In this document: in pieces, positions 20,601 to 31,178 of the stretch
Position numbering within the stretch: position 1 is the first letter of the stretch
Layout of the letters: every line of letters begins with the position of its first letter
From: Peronospora farinosa
Taxonomy: Eukaryota > Oomycota > Peronosporomycetes > Peronosporales > Peronosporaceae
DNA length: 53,793 nucleotides
NCBI GenBank assembly: GCA_947646735.1
Contig: CANTFK010000064.1
Coordinates: forward strand, 1 to 53,793
Direction of reading: 5' to 3'
Notes under the pieces: generated by a model
The model's database searches: none
Told to the model about the DNA's origin: nothing
Seen by the model: only the letters and a program-made list of their open reading frames with translations
Position numbers and translations under genes: made by a program

Positions 20601-21403
20601 GGTTAATCTATATTATAATACTTTACTGTCTGTCTTCTCTATAATAAAAGAATTGTGTTTGTCCGTCCGTCCGTAGTGCTTCTTTTCCGGCATTCGGATT
20701 GGCTAATTTTGCATTTTTTGCTAATTTTGCATTGGCTGATATTGTAATTTGCATAAATAAAAACATTATCAGATTTCCATGACAGAATATATTAGTGTGT
20801 CCGCATTCCGTGCTTCGTTTTATATGATTAATCCACAACCGATGGATACACATCAACGTATACACATCATTACATGTTGCTATATCAAACACAGAATTTT
20901 GGTGAGATATAAGATTAGGCACATGCTGTAAATTTGTTGAAAACATGACCTTGGTGCTTAAATAATACACTAAAACTGGCAAAAGAAAGCGTTAAAATTA
21001 GGTTAAAGTGGATTCAGCTACAATAAGCGAAGTTACCCAAAAGTAAAGTATCATACTTTGTGATATTTCTAACTCAAACGAATGTTGTAAAATAAAAAGA
21101 CGGGTAAGAGTTTAAAAGACAGACTTCACTCGCCATGTCCGACGGAGCGACAGGTACACATCGACCTGCGGTACGACAGATAACCAAAGAACTTCCTATA
21201 CACTTTGTTTCATACATTTCAATTTACCCAAGGCAACTGGATTTTTTTGATAATATATTTAAATCTATATTCTATCAGCGTAGACTTCGTGCACCATATC
21301 CGTCAAAACGACGGGTGAACTGTAGACGGGCACTTCTACGAAGTTGCCTCTCGCTACTAGCATACACCTTCAGCAAAAGCGAGGAAGCGGTTAGATCGTC
21401 TTG
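20601..21403. other. A/T-rich stretch without a recognised gene
   Basis: Contains ATAATAAAAGAATTGTG followed by TTTGTCCGTCCGTCCGT at 20643-20675, a word combination also seen at some Helitron-like ends, but no 3' end or helicase sequence could be identified. The rest (20690-21260) is A/T-rich and non-coding in appearance. The frame 21135-21422 has no recognisable domain. Confidence 0.35.
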
Positions 21404-22562
21404 TGGCGAAGCGAAAGAGTGAATTTGGCAAAGTGTGATCGCATATTTTCGGATAAGTCCGAAATGGTCAATATTGATGAATCGCGATCTCGCAGAAAAG
21501 TTTCGAGATGATGGCAAATGGGATGGAAAACATTGAATGGTGAAGTTCGCAGTTTTAGGTGGGTTAACTATGGCCTAGAAACTACGCAATTGCGATCTCC
21601 GGTGTTTTTCGATGGTGATCCGCGTGAACGCGATCGCCAAGAAGGAGGATTGGTACATCCAAGTATGTAGAAGACGGTCTGGTGTAGATCACGTCGCTAT
21701 GGAAGACTGAAATAAGGTGGACATGACATGTCATATAGATGTACCATTTCACATGACCCGAGGAACGGTGAGGAGGACAAGTCGTGATCCGGCGGACCGC
21801 GATCCGATACTAATTATTTAGTACTGCGATCCGATACTAATTATTAGTACCGCGATCCGATACAAAAATGGTATTAGATCCAATCGAGGTAGCGATTCAG
21901 ATCGCGGCGATATTGGAGTGGACCACATTACAAGATCTGATGTCTCCGAAAGGGCGATACGTGGCAATAGATCCTGAGCTACAGATAGGCAAGATCATAG
22001 GTTTTGGTATTTGATTGGTTAACATTAAACAGAGTTCAATTTGCTTCTAAGTACACGTGTCGACTTCTCTATTCCGGGCAGGATATTTGGCCTCCCGACG
22101 CCGAAAATATCGACTACAAGTGCACCCTGGATTGTTTGGCCAGGTGAAGGAATTCTCAACACAACAACTCAACTGCGATCGGACGCAGAAACAACAAGTA
22201 AGGGCAAGGCAAGCAAGTGCAGGACGGATCAAGTGGTCAGAAGGTTTTGCTCAAGTGGTCAGAAGATTCAAGCTTCGCTTTATTGGACGATTGGGATCTA
22301 TTGGTACGATCAACAGAGAAATACTCGGTCGATCTTGTAAAGGTTTCCACAAGATCACCAAACCTCCCTATCCCTAACCCGATTAGGATCAAAATCGACT
22401 CAAGTCCACCGAGAAGAGAGCAACCCGCCCTACCGACGGGTACACAAGGTGAGGAAGGCTTTATACACGGAATCGGGGTACCCCCTCCGTTATTCGGTCG
22501 TCCAGGCGCCAGTGGAGAGTTGGAATCGCATCAGCAATTTTGCAAAATCCCACTTCACTACA
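21404..22562 (+). mobile_element. Solo LTR of family I, plus orientation
   Basis: About 1159 bp from TGGCGAAGCG to CACTACA, collinear in reverse complement with the LTRs of B and D (including the GATCCGATACTAATTATT repeats near 21800-21870). No PBS, gag or pol follows. No clean 5-bp duplication was found: GTCTT/TCTTG before and GTCAT after differ, so it may be an old solo LTR or a recombination product. The open frames 22041-22340, 22057-22377 and 22217-22591 are LTR shadows. Confidence 0.8.
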
Positions 22563-22574
22563 GTCATACCTTCG

Positions 22575-23084
22575 TGTTCGAGGGTGGTTAGGAGGTTAAT
22601 CGACTGCTTAAGCAGTCGTATCACCAGTTGCCTCTCGCTTTAGCGAGAGTGCAACGAACTTTTAAACAACAAGTCACCGGCGTGACGCAGAAGCATCTTT
22701 AGCTTCTCGTGCGCGTTTTTGTTGTGTTAGCAAATTTAAGACTGAGCTATATTTATTGAATTATAATTAAATGTAAACTTAACTACTGATTGGCTATATA
22801 TATATTGATCGGATACGCGACTCTTTAGAAGCGTATCCTTTCGCATGAACTTAAATATAGATTTAAGATTGCAACTGACGTCCTTCTGAGACGTCGCGAT
22901 ACCTAGCTTCAACTAGCGTCATCCCCTTCCCATGTGAATCCATAAATGGATATCACATTCATGAAGGTGGATCACGTTTGTGTATCGCACCCAAGTGACA
23001 GGTCAAAAGTAATTATGGATACCTTTAGACCAAACATTAAGTATATTACTTAATGTTTGCGTGTAACTAGATGCCCTGTTACAC
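22575..23084 (-). mobile_element. 3' LTR of family III element E
   Basis: Read on minus it starts TGTAACAGGG at 23084 and ends CCTCGAACA at 22575. A purine-rich tract lies directly before it in element orientation. It is a chain of perfect hairpins: CGACTGCTTAAGCAGTCG at 22601-22618, CTCTCGCT/AGCGAGAG at 22632-22649 and a 13-bp stem with 3-base loop at 23031-23059. Parts resemble the LTR-like segment in the tandem array (CACTTGGGTG, GATACACAAA, GGATGACGC). Confidence 0.7.
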
Positions 23085-23104
23085 CATCCCCCCTTTTAGA
23101 ATGA
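23085..23104 (-). promoter_or_regulatory. Polypurine tract of element E
   Basis: On minus, AAAAGGGGGGATGG immediately precedes the LTR start TGTAACAGGG. This fixes element E as minus-strand and makes the plus-strand frames to its right antisense. Confidence 0.7.
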
Positions 23105-23189
23105 TTTTTACATTTTGTAAAAAATCGCCTAGGAGACAGAGAGACTTGCGAGCCGTTATAAACGCGCCGCTTTAGTCTGTTCAATTCTC

Positions 23190-24673
23190 ATGCCACCGAA
23201 ACGTGGTAAGGCTGATTGGTCGCCTGCAAAGGCACCCATGCAGTCCAGCACTAAGCGCACGCGCCGCGATTTATCGCAGCCGTCGCAAAGTGCTTCAGGC
23301 ACTGAGACAAATCTTCCATCTCACTATAATGTGGATGAAGATCCATCTCTCATTGTAGACTACAATGAGATGTACGCCATTGCCATCACCCCAAAGTGGC
23401 AATGAGCAAAGCGCATTGATGGGACATATGTCCCCACCATTTGAGGCACCCGTCCTTGAGGGAGCGTCTATGCTCCTGCAAGCGAAGGTAAAGCCTCGTC
23501 GCCTGCGCCTACGAGCGCAGCGACTAAGACTGAGCACGCTACATCGAAAGGAGTAGTCGCGACTCAGTCAGATGTAACTTCTCAAGCTGATGTCTTGGCA
23601 ATCTATAATGGAGAGTCAGACTCAGGTGAGTGTGAGCTTAAAGCTCCACCGAGTACATTTTCGGCCTCACTAGCCCGCCGTCGCGAGGTGAGTGGTGGCT
23701 TACCACCAATGCCACCTCCATCTGAGTGGATGACTTGGATGGGTCTAGTGCAGCGCTTTTGCAGCGTACCACTATTGACGCTCATAAATTTTATAGCGTC
23801 TTTCCTTTGTGGAAAAAGCAGGGCAAAGCACTTAGTCGTGCTTTCCCAATTCCAGTCGTGCTGCGTTCTAACGAAACAGCCGACGAATATGAAGCTGAGT
23901 TTTGGCGCCGTATCACCTTGCATGTAGATGCAACGAAACAACGGTCGCAGCGAATCAGCTTCGCCATGAAGCGTGCGCATGAAATCTTGGGTGGTAAGCG
24001 ACCCCCAATTGATTCTCGATACGCTTCTTCTGCTAGTCCATCCGGGTCTAGCAGAAAGACGTCAGCTGGTGCTGCTTCACATAAGCAGCCACCAGCCCAG
24101 GCACGTCTCACGCAAAGCATCCACAGGCTCTCACGAGTCAAAGCTCGTTGGGTAACCCTTCCACTGGACCAGGATTTGGAGCTTTCGCTTCACAAACCGG
24201 TGGACCAACATCCTTCCAACAAGGAAGCGCGTATATAAACAAACAATTGAAAAAAATAATCCACTAGTTCCCATACGTGTCCACCAACACAGGTGGCGCC
24301 CGATAGGAGTGGCGAATACGCCCACCTACTCGCGGCTGCCTACCCTGCTGCTGTTCAGTCGCAGGCTGAGTACGCTGCGTTGAAGAGGCAGATGACAGAA
24401 CTCGAGAGTCAAGTCTCGCGACTGACTTCGAATCTGCGCGATGTGAGGGCGAGGGACCATCATGGGTATGACCGCCTGAAGCTTCGGTTGGATCCGTTAG
24501 AGCGACTGGTGATGAGAGACCCGCGTCAAGCGCGGAGTCCTCCTCGATCGCCGAGTCCTCTATCGCCGAGTCCTCTATCGCCTCGCTCGTATACGGGGAG
24601 CCTCTCGGCTTCCTCGTCGCCTGATCGGCCTCGACGCTCGACTCACAGTCGACGTCATCATCGGTCTCGTTAG
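23190..24673 (+). pseudogene. Antisense accessory ORF region of element E
   Basis: The frames 23190-23405 (MPPKRGKADWSPAKAP, basic, Ser/Thr-rich), 23726-24238 (a helical domain with FYSVFPLWKKQGKALSRAF and DEYEAEFWRRITLHVDAT, then a Ser/Gly/Gln-rich part) and 24293-24673 (AEYAALKRQMTELESQVSRL, a probable coiled coil, then an Arg/Ser/Pro-rich tail such as RRSTHSRRHHRSR) succeed each other with frameshifts. They start about 100 bp inside the 3' LTR and run toward and over the chromodomain and linker of pol on the other strand. I first read the middle frame as a gag, but the polypurine tract and the pol fragment show it is antisense to the element. Function unknown. Confidence 0.5.
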
Positions 24674-24898
24674 ACCGATGTGGATATGTGATCTCTTCTG
24701 GATCAACATACCGTTTCAGACGACCCATGTAAAATACGGGGTGCGTCTTCATAAACGGTGGGAGAGTGAGCCTATAATCTAGGTCTCCAAATTTTTCAAT
24801 CATTATCAAGGGACCAATGAATCGGGGCAATAGCTTAGTAGTACCACCAGGTAGTATCACCAGGTAGTACATAATTTGCATTATAGGGCGGGTAGCAG
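24090..24898 (-). pseudogene. Integrase C-terminus, linker and chromodomain of element E
   Basis: Reading left from 24898: TKLLPRFIGPLIMIEKFGD and THPVFYMGRLKRYVDPEE are the C-terminal integrase part. A Ser/Asp/Glu linker follows with three copies of a 15-base unit (IEDSA repeats near 24535-24585), then RAPPVLVDTYG and a stop near 24265. In another frame the chromodomain continues with LQILVQWKGYPTSFDS; the expected Trp of the W-E-P motif is TGA, followed by E-P. At 24898 the sequence is cut by the LTR of element D. The upstream pol of E is not in the window. Confidence 0.75.
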
Positions 24899-26055
24899 TG
24901 TGGTGGAGTGGGATTCGCAAAATTGCTGATGCGATTCCAACTCTCCACTGGCGCCTGGACGACCGACTAACGGAGGGGGTACCCCGATTCCGTGTATATA
25001 GCCTTCCTCACCTTGTGTACCCGTCGGTAGGGCGGGTTGCTCTCTTCTCGGTGGACTTGAGTCGATTTTGATCCTAATCGGGTTAGGGATAGGGAGGTTT
25101 GGTGATCTTGTGGAAATCTTTACAAGATCGACCGAGTATTTCTCTGTTGATCGTACCAATAGATCCCAATCGTCCAATAAAGCGAATCTTGAATCTTCTG
25201 ACCACTTGAGCAGAACCTTCTGACCACTTGATCCGTCCTGCACTTGCTTGCCTTGCCCTTACTTGTTGTTTCTGCGTCCGATCGCAGTTGAGTTGTTGTT
25301 TTGAGAATTCCTTCACCTGGCCAAACAATTTAGGGTGCACTTGTAGTCGATATTTTCGGCGTCGGGAGGTCAAATATCCTGCCCGGAATAGAGAAGTCGA
25401 CACGTGTACTTAGAAGCAAATTGAACTCTGTTTAATGTTAACCAATCAAATACCAAAACCTATGATCTTGCCTATCTGTAGCTCAGGATCTATTGCCACG
25501 TATCGCCCTTTCGGAGAAATCAGATCTTGTATGTGGTCCACTCCAATATCGCCGCGATCTGAATCGCTACCTCGATTGGATCTAATACCATTTTTGTATC
25601 GGATCGCGGTACTAATAATTAGTATCGGATCGCAGTACTAAATAATTAGTATCGGATCGCGGTCCGCCGGATCACGACTTGTCCTCCTCACCGTTCCTCG
25701 GGTCATGTGAAATGGTACATCTATATGACATGTCATGTCCACCTTATTTCAGTCTTCCATAGCGACGTGATCTACACCAGACCGTCTTCTACATACTTGG
25801 ATGTACCAATCCTCCTTCTTGGCGATCGCGTTCACGCGGATCACCATCGAAAAACACCGGAGATCGCAATTGAGTAGTTTCTAGGCCATATTTAACCCAC
25901 CTAAAACTGCAAACTTCACCATTCAATGTTTTCCATCCCATTTGCCATCATCTCGAAACTTTTCTGCGAGATCGCGATTCATCAATATTGACCATTTCGG
26001 ACTTATCCGAATATATGCGATCACACTTTGTCAAATTCACTCCTTTGCTTCGCCA
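24899..26055 (-). mobile_element. 3' LTR of element D
   Basis: 1157 bp; on minus TGGCGAAGC...CCACCACA. The sequence immediately inside it (GCAAGGGGCGATAG read on minus) is purine-rich and is the candidate plus-strand primer. The central part has repeats GTATCGGATCGCRGTACTAA near 25597-25660. Confidence 0.88.
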
Positions 26056-26101
26056 CTATCGCCCCTTGCACCGTTAGCCCACATACAGTGTTGGACTAGC
26101 T

Positions 26102-26938
26102 GTGCACTGTCTCGTTTCACCCTTCTCGTCGCTTCTTCCTCTAAGGCCAGATCTCCACTCGAAAACGATTGCCACCCTCGAACTGGTGTGCTCGTCACGC
26201 GCAAAAAAACCAATAAATTTTTCTACCAGATCGCGTATCTTGCTCCCGTCTACCCGGATAATCCTGCCTCCTGTTACGGATCGTCAAAACGCGATCTCGT
26301 GGATCTCTTCACTGTATGACCGCATGGAAGCCCAAGATACCATCGTGGAAAGGTATCGCTCCATGGAAAATGCCATGCAACGATCTGATACTTCGACGCG
26401 ATCCGGTACTTCGGCGCGATCTAGTACACTGACGCGATCTGGTACGCCGGCGCGATCTAGTACTTCGGCGAGATCTAGTACTTCGGCGCGATCTGGTACT
26501 CTGACGCTATCCGGTACTTCGGCGCGATCTGGTACTTCGGCGCGATCTGGTACTTCGGCGAGATCTGGTACTTCGGCGCAATCTGATTTCACTTCTTCAG
26601 CATTCAATACAGTTTCACTGTTTTCGTTTTATTCTTCTGGTCTTTCTTGCAATTGTCTTCTTGTTTTGGGCCTTTTCAGCCGCGATCCAGTCTCTCGGAC
26701 CTTCGATCGCTATACTCATAATACACAAATATACTCGTTCCCCCAGCCATACAAGCATCTTGTACAGCCATTTCCACCCTCCATAAGCGAAATAACCAAT
26801 TCACTAATCTTCAGCTTTTTCTTCTTCATGAGACTGCATAACTTCGAAACGATTACGACGAACTTTTTACGCTCAAATTCTTGCAACAATGCTCCACAAT
26901 TCAGATCCGCCTCATCAACCCACGATGGATCGGTATAA
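26102..26938 (+). other. Antisense ORF at the 3' end of element D
   Basis: A 278-aa plus-strand frame beginning 47 bp inside the 3' LTR and running into the chromodomain end of pol on the other strand. After an unremarkable start it has a charged helical stretch (SSLYDRMEAQDTIVERYRSM) followed by eleven hexapeptide repeats of the type TSARSG, then a Ser/Phe-rich part that is the reverse of pol. The 18-nt repeat also keeps the minus strand open (26607-26284, hexapeptides of the type RAEVPD), so the coding strand cannot be settled from openness alone. Position and composition match the antisense regions of the family II element and element E. A real product is inference. Confidence 0.35.
26381..26578. 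repeat. 18-nt minisatellite, 11 units
   Basis: Eleven copies of CGATCTGGTACTTCGGCG with few variants, keeping frame on both strands. Confidence 0.95.
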
Positions 26939-27540
26939 TCCTTCCAGTAAACCTTAAATTGACGATGCACCCGTCCAAACCGAGTTTTTCTACCGGATCG
27001 CATATCCTCAATCTTCTCCACTTCGAACTCGTTATCCCCAAGTTGCCGCTCCAAGCTATCCTCCGGCAGAAGTGCCTCGTCGAAATCAAAACGATCTCCT
27101 TCTTCCACCGTCAGCAACTGCTTCGGGCGGTCGAAGAATACTTTTACACATTTCAACTTGGATATATGCACGATCAGGAATAACCGATACAGCGTGCCAG
27201 CGATCTCCAGGCGAACAGCGTGATCACCACACACTTCACTCACTCGAAAAGGTCCATGCCACATATGCGCTAATTTTCGATCAAATCCTTCCTTCACTCG
27301 ATCTAGGTATAACCAAACTTGGGTACCGGGCTTGATCTCGTGAGGTTGTAAATCTTCATGATGCTGATCCGCTCGAGTCTGGATAGCCATTTTAAGTCGC
27401 TCGTTGACTACATCTCGGGATCGCTGATAGTGTCGTTGTACCTGATATCGCCATCTGCGAGGTTCTCGATCTCGTAGCTGAGTACTTCCCAGTGGCAACG
27501 TAGCTTCCAACGTAGATCGAGGATCCCATCCGTGGATCAA
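26716..27540 (-). CDS. Integrase C-terminus and chromodomain of element D
   Basis: A 274-aa open part of pol. Residues about 30-140 are the C-terminal integrase (RDVVNERLKMAIQTRADQH, PGTQVWLYLDRVKEGF, LAHMWHGPFRVSEVCGDHAV, VHISKLKCVKVF). Residues about 173-235 form a chromodomain (NEFEVEKIEDMRSGRKTRFG, FKVYWKDYTDPSWVDEADL, LLQEFERKK), with Trp-Val-Asp-Glu in place of the usual W-E-P. A tail of about 40 residues follows. The true pol start lies far upstream; the methionine used is internal. Confidence 0.85.
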   Translation of the reverse strand: MIHGWDPRSTLEATLPLGSTQLRDREPRRWRYQVQRHYQRSRDVVNERLKMAIQTRADQHHEDLQPHEIKPGTQVWLYLDRVKEGFDRKLAHMWHGPFRVSEVCGDHAVRLEIAGTLYRLFLIVHISKLKCVKVFFDRPKQLLTVEEGDRFDFDEALLPEDSLERQLGDNEFEVEKIEDMRSGRKTRFGRVHRQFKVYWKDYTDPSWVDEADLNCGALLQEFERKKFVVIVSKLCSLMKKKKLKISELVISLMEGGNGCTRCLYGWGNEYICVL

Positions 27541-28280
27541 GTAAAAAGTCGTGTCCCCACGAACTCGATCTTGGGCAGTATTTATCGCGAATGTCAGCCG
27601 CTCAGCATATTCGTCCCAATCTTGTTAATTGACGTCCGAGACGTACATTTTCAACGCTCGGGTTAAGGTCTGGACCATACGTTCAGCAGTCACATTTGCT
27701 TGAGGGCGATATGCCATAGTCGCTCTTTGCTTTTGCCCAATAAGTCGATTAAACGCACGAAAAAATCTGACATAAATCCAGGTTCTTGATCGTGCCGTAT
27801 CGCTTCGCTTGCACCGAATCTTCAAAAGACACACTCCTCGCAATTCTCGGCGATCGTCTGAGCCGTTCTAGATTTGCTCGCCTTGGCAACTACATAGCCC
27901 GAAAATAGATCGACCCAGACCAATAATTCAGTGTTGTCTTTAAGAGATCTAGGCAGAGATGGAATATGATCCATGGCAATAATATGGAACGGATAAGTAG
28001 CTGTAAACCCCCGGAGACTCTCCATTAATAACAGGACGTCCTTTTTTAGTCTTACAGGCAGTATATGTACACTGCGATACAAGCCTCTCTAATGAAAACG
28101 AGATCGGATCCGTTGATACGTCCTACCGATTCCCTGGTGCCCTCCTTCCAAACTGGCATGGTAGTGATGCAGAAAATCTTGCTGAAGAGTTTCTGGCACC
28201 ACCAAACGAGCAATTACATCACGATCTTCCGAATTTATCACAGCTCTCGGGCAGAAAAATAGAAGATCACTTTCATCCAC
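27541..28280 (-). pseudogene. Integrase N-terminus and core of element D
   Basis: Three short frames: 28280-28089 (zinc-binding His pair in FLHHYHASLEGGHQGIGRTY), 28082-27822 (HIIAMDHIPSLP with the first catalytic Asp; WVDLFSGYVVAKA) and 27843-27625 (MAYRPQANVTAERMVQTLTR with the catalytic Glu; Val replaces the usual Gly). The second catalytic Asp is in a further frame near 27800. Two frameshifts break the gene. Confidence 0.8.
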
Positions 28281-28599
28281 TTCGTAATTTCTTGCAATCT
28301 TGCCGCATGACTTCGCTTCTTCTATACCGAGATTCGTTATATCACCAATCAGAAAAATCTTTAGGTTAGCGATCCAACGTTCCTCATCCTAAGCTTGTCG
28401 TATGCGATCGCTTCGCATTTGCTGCACAAATTCTTCTTGCAAAATCTCGGGTGGTTGATGTCTTCTCCTAGTTGATCTGGTAATCGCAGCAACTTTAACC
28501 ACCGATTCGGTCTGCTTTGACTTCAACAACTCATCCAGTCTATTGAGGGTAATGAGATCTTAACGATCTCCTTCCGAAGTGATGATCACACCTTGTTCC

Positions 28600-29098
28600 T
28601 TCTGCAAAGCAGTACTCGCCAGTCGATCTGCACTTTGGTTTAATCACGCTTCATGTGTAAGAATGTGTGGATCAGCCATGATCGAAGCTTCTCCATTGCT
28701 TTCTGTCGCAACAACTGCAGTCCAGGCGCCTTTCAATCGATGTCACCCCACATCCGTCAAATCACTAGGTTTGAGTCGCCACAAATGATAACTCGTCCTC
28801 TAGTCTGATTCTCTAGCATACCCAATCTTAATAGTAAACCCCGATATTCGGCTTCGTTCACTGTCAAGTCCGTTGCATATTCCAATGCAGCAGCCACAAT
28901 AGTCCACTCAGGAAGTTTCCATATTATCGCACTGTATGATACACCCTTTCGCTTGGTTCGTGCCGATCCATCGAAACTGACGACCAAAAGACTTTCATCT
29001 TCTTCCACTGTAGGCGGTGGCATACTTAGAGTTTGCCTTGGCTGTTTCCGGGGAGCGATCGCGTTCAGCACTTCATCGACTTCTTTACGGGAAGTCAC
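28600..29098 (-). pseudogene. Second RNase H-like domain (RNase HI / archaeal type) of element D
   Basis: The frame 29098-28757 reads LLVVSFDGSARTKRKGVSYS, then DLTVNEAEYRGLLLRLGML and VIICGDSNLVI: the DG-S-A-R strand, the catalytic Glu of N-E-A-E-Y and the Asp of G-D-S of RNase HI proteins. The sequence continues in broken frames to NQSADRLAS near 28620, the last catalytic motif. It follows the ordinary gypsy RNase H at 29255-29500, so this pol has two RNase H domains. An extra RNase H of this type has been reported for Tat-lineage plant elements and for oomycete gypsy elements. It may help remove RNA during reverse transcription. Confidence 0.8.
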
Positions 29099-29254
29099 AC
29101 TTGCAGCCAGGGCACCAAGTATCTTATCTTCGCCCTTTTCGCATTTTTAATCTCTAACGTCCAAGTCGATAATAATGCGGCCCACCTACCTAGCCTGCCA
29201 TTGAGACCGGAGGATTGCACCAACCAGGCCATCGTCGAGAAACGCGTAAGAACT

Positions 29255-31178
29255 TTAATCTCTCGCGAGACTAGCATGCAATAACATAAATCCAAAATCC
29301 GAAGTAAAAGCTAGTATCTCCTTCTCTACCATTCCGTAATTGATCTCATTCAGCTTCAGCGTTCGGCTCATAAACGTAACTGGCCAGTATGTGCCATCAT
29401 ACTCCTGCAACAAAGCTGCTAAAACTGCCCGTTTACTCACATATACGACAATTACTGGATGCCGATCTGGATCGAAGTGTTTGAGGATCGGGGTATTATC
29501 GATCTTGGCTTTCAACATGGTAAATGCGATCATCGCTTTTTCCCATCGAGTCCGAACTTCTGGATCTGGATCGCCCCCAATATCGAGATTTTGATCTGAA
29601 TCGCTCCTGGTTGCGATAGTCGAATCCAATGCATTCATCTTGTCAGAACAGCGGATTTCGTGAAAATATGCTTCCCGTAATTCATATAACACTGACGCAT
29701 AAATCGCAAAGTCTTCGACAAATCGACTATAGTAATTCAAGCTTCCCAGAAACGACTGCATCGATCGCAACGTTTTTGGGAACGGAATATTCACCAGAGA
29801 TCCCAAATCCTTTGGATGAGCTTCTATTCCTGCAAGTGAGACTTGATGGCCCAGGTAATCTACGTTACGTCGTCCCCAAAAACTCTTAGCGAGACTGATC
29901 GACAAATTCCATTCATTGCATACTTCTAGCAATCGCTTTACCTTATCATATAAGGAGGCCCACGATGTTTCTGGAATCAATATGGCATCAATATATGACC
30001 TTCGGCCGAGCACAGAAGGCTTCTGGCTAGTGTCCGGTTCGCCTTCAGTGAATACATCAACCAGCTTTGGCGATCCCGTTACCATATCAGTGGAGTCGAG
30101 TGATCCTGTCGCAATTGCATTTGGATCCGTACCGATCTTAATATATCCATACAGTGCATTATCAATTAGAATTTGGTAAATCTACGGAGCGTTTTTTTAG
30201 CCCAAACGGCATTCGTAACCACTCGAACAGGCCTGACGGCGCGATAAAAGCAGAAATCATCCTTGCTCGCTCGGTCATTTCCACAACCCAAAATCCACTG
30301 GCCATATCCAACGAACAATACCACATAGCTTTATCCATGTCTTTCAATAATTCGCTTATCAGCGGCATAGGATACACCATCAATCTCGCGAGTTGATTCA
30401 CCCGCCAATAGTCAATACATAACCGGATGTCGACACCATTCTTTTTTATAATTACCACAATCGGCGAAGCCCATGGTGATGTCGACGGCTGGATAATCCT
30501 GGCTGATAGTAATTTTTTGATTAGGTCAGATAACTTCTCGCGAAATTTGGGAGCGACCGGTCGTACTCGTTGTGCGATCGGGTGTGCTCCACCAACATCG
30601 ATATCACATGCTGCTCCTCGAGCTGCGGGAGGAAGCGCATTTCCTAAGTCGATGAGCAAATGTCGGTTCGCCCAAATCAATTTCCTTAGACCTTCTTGGT
30701 CCTTGGTTAAAGGAAATCTCGGATCACCCACTTGGATATCATCAATCGTAACTTCTTCGGTGGATGACAAAATCTCAGGCAGGACAGCCATATGCTGATC
30801 CACATCTTCGGCATACAATTCACCACTCTCATGATAATACATCGAGTCTTCAGGCTTAACCTTTACACTTCCTCCGGCTAGAATAAATTCGTCGTTGATA
30901 ATCGTAGTATCACTAGCTTGCTCTTGTTCTCGCTGATCACGATCTGGATCGGCCAGATCGCGGTCCTTAATTACCAGATTGCGTTCATTGGTTGCCAGAT
31001 CAGCCAGATCGCGGTCATAAATTGTCGGATCGCGCTCCACACATTCCTGTGTGTAGTTATTGTGAGTGTAATTTTCTTCACCCCACGGCCCTTGCGCGTG
31101 ATCGACATTTGACATCCCTCTGATCGCATTGATCACCCTTGAAGATTGCGCTAGTTGTTCACTTTCACCTTCGATCAC
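29255..31178 (-). pseudogene. Reverse transcriptase and first RNase H of element D
   Basis: Frame 31178-30162 has a charged linker with repeated RDLAD words, EVTIDDIQVGDPRFPLTKDQ, then RT fingers (PVAPKFREKLSDLIKKLL, PSTSPWASPIVVIIKKNGVD, RLCIDYWRVNQL, YCSLDMASGFWVVEM with the first catalytic Asp, FEWLRMPFGLK). After a frameshift, frame 30085-29255 has GRRSYIDAILIPETSW: the second Asp of Y-I-D-D is Ala (29984-29986). Then GHQVSLAGIEAHPKDL, MQSFLGSLNYYSRF and RNase H (VIVVYVSKRAVLAALLQEYD, where Asp of the usual S-D is Lys). RT and RNase H are predicted inactive. Confidence 0.88.

Noticed and set aside
23726..24238. Reading this frame as the gag of a plus-strand retrotransposon
   Set aside because: The adjacent polypurine tract and LTR, and the integrase/chromodomain on minus, show that the element is minus-strand, so the frame is antisense.
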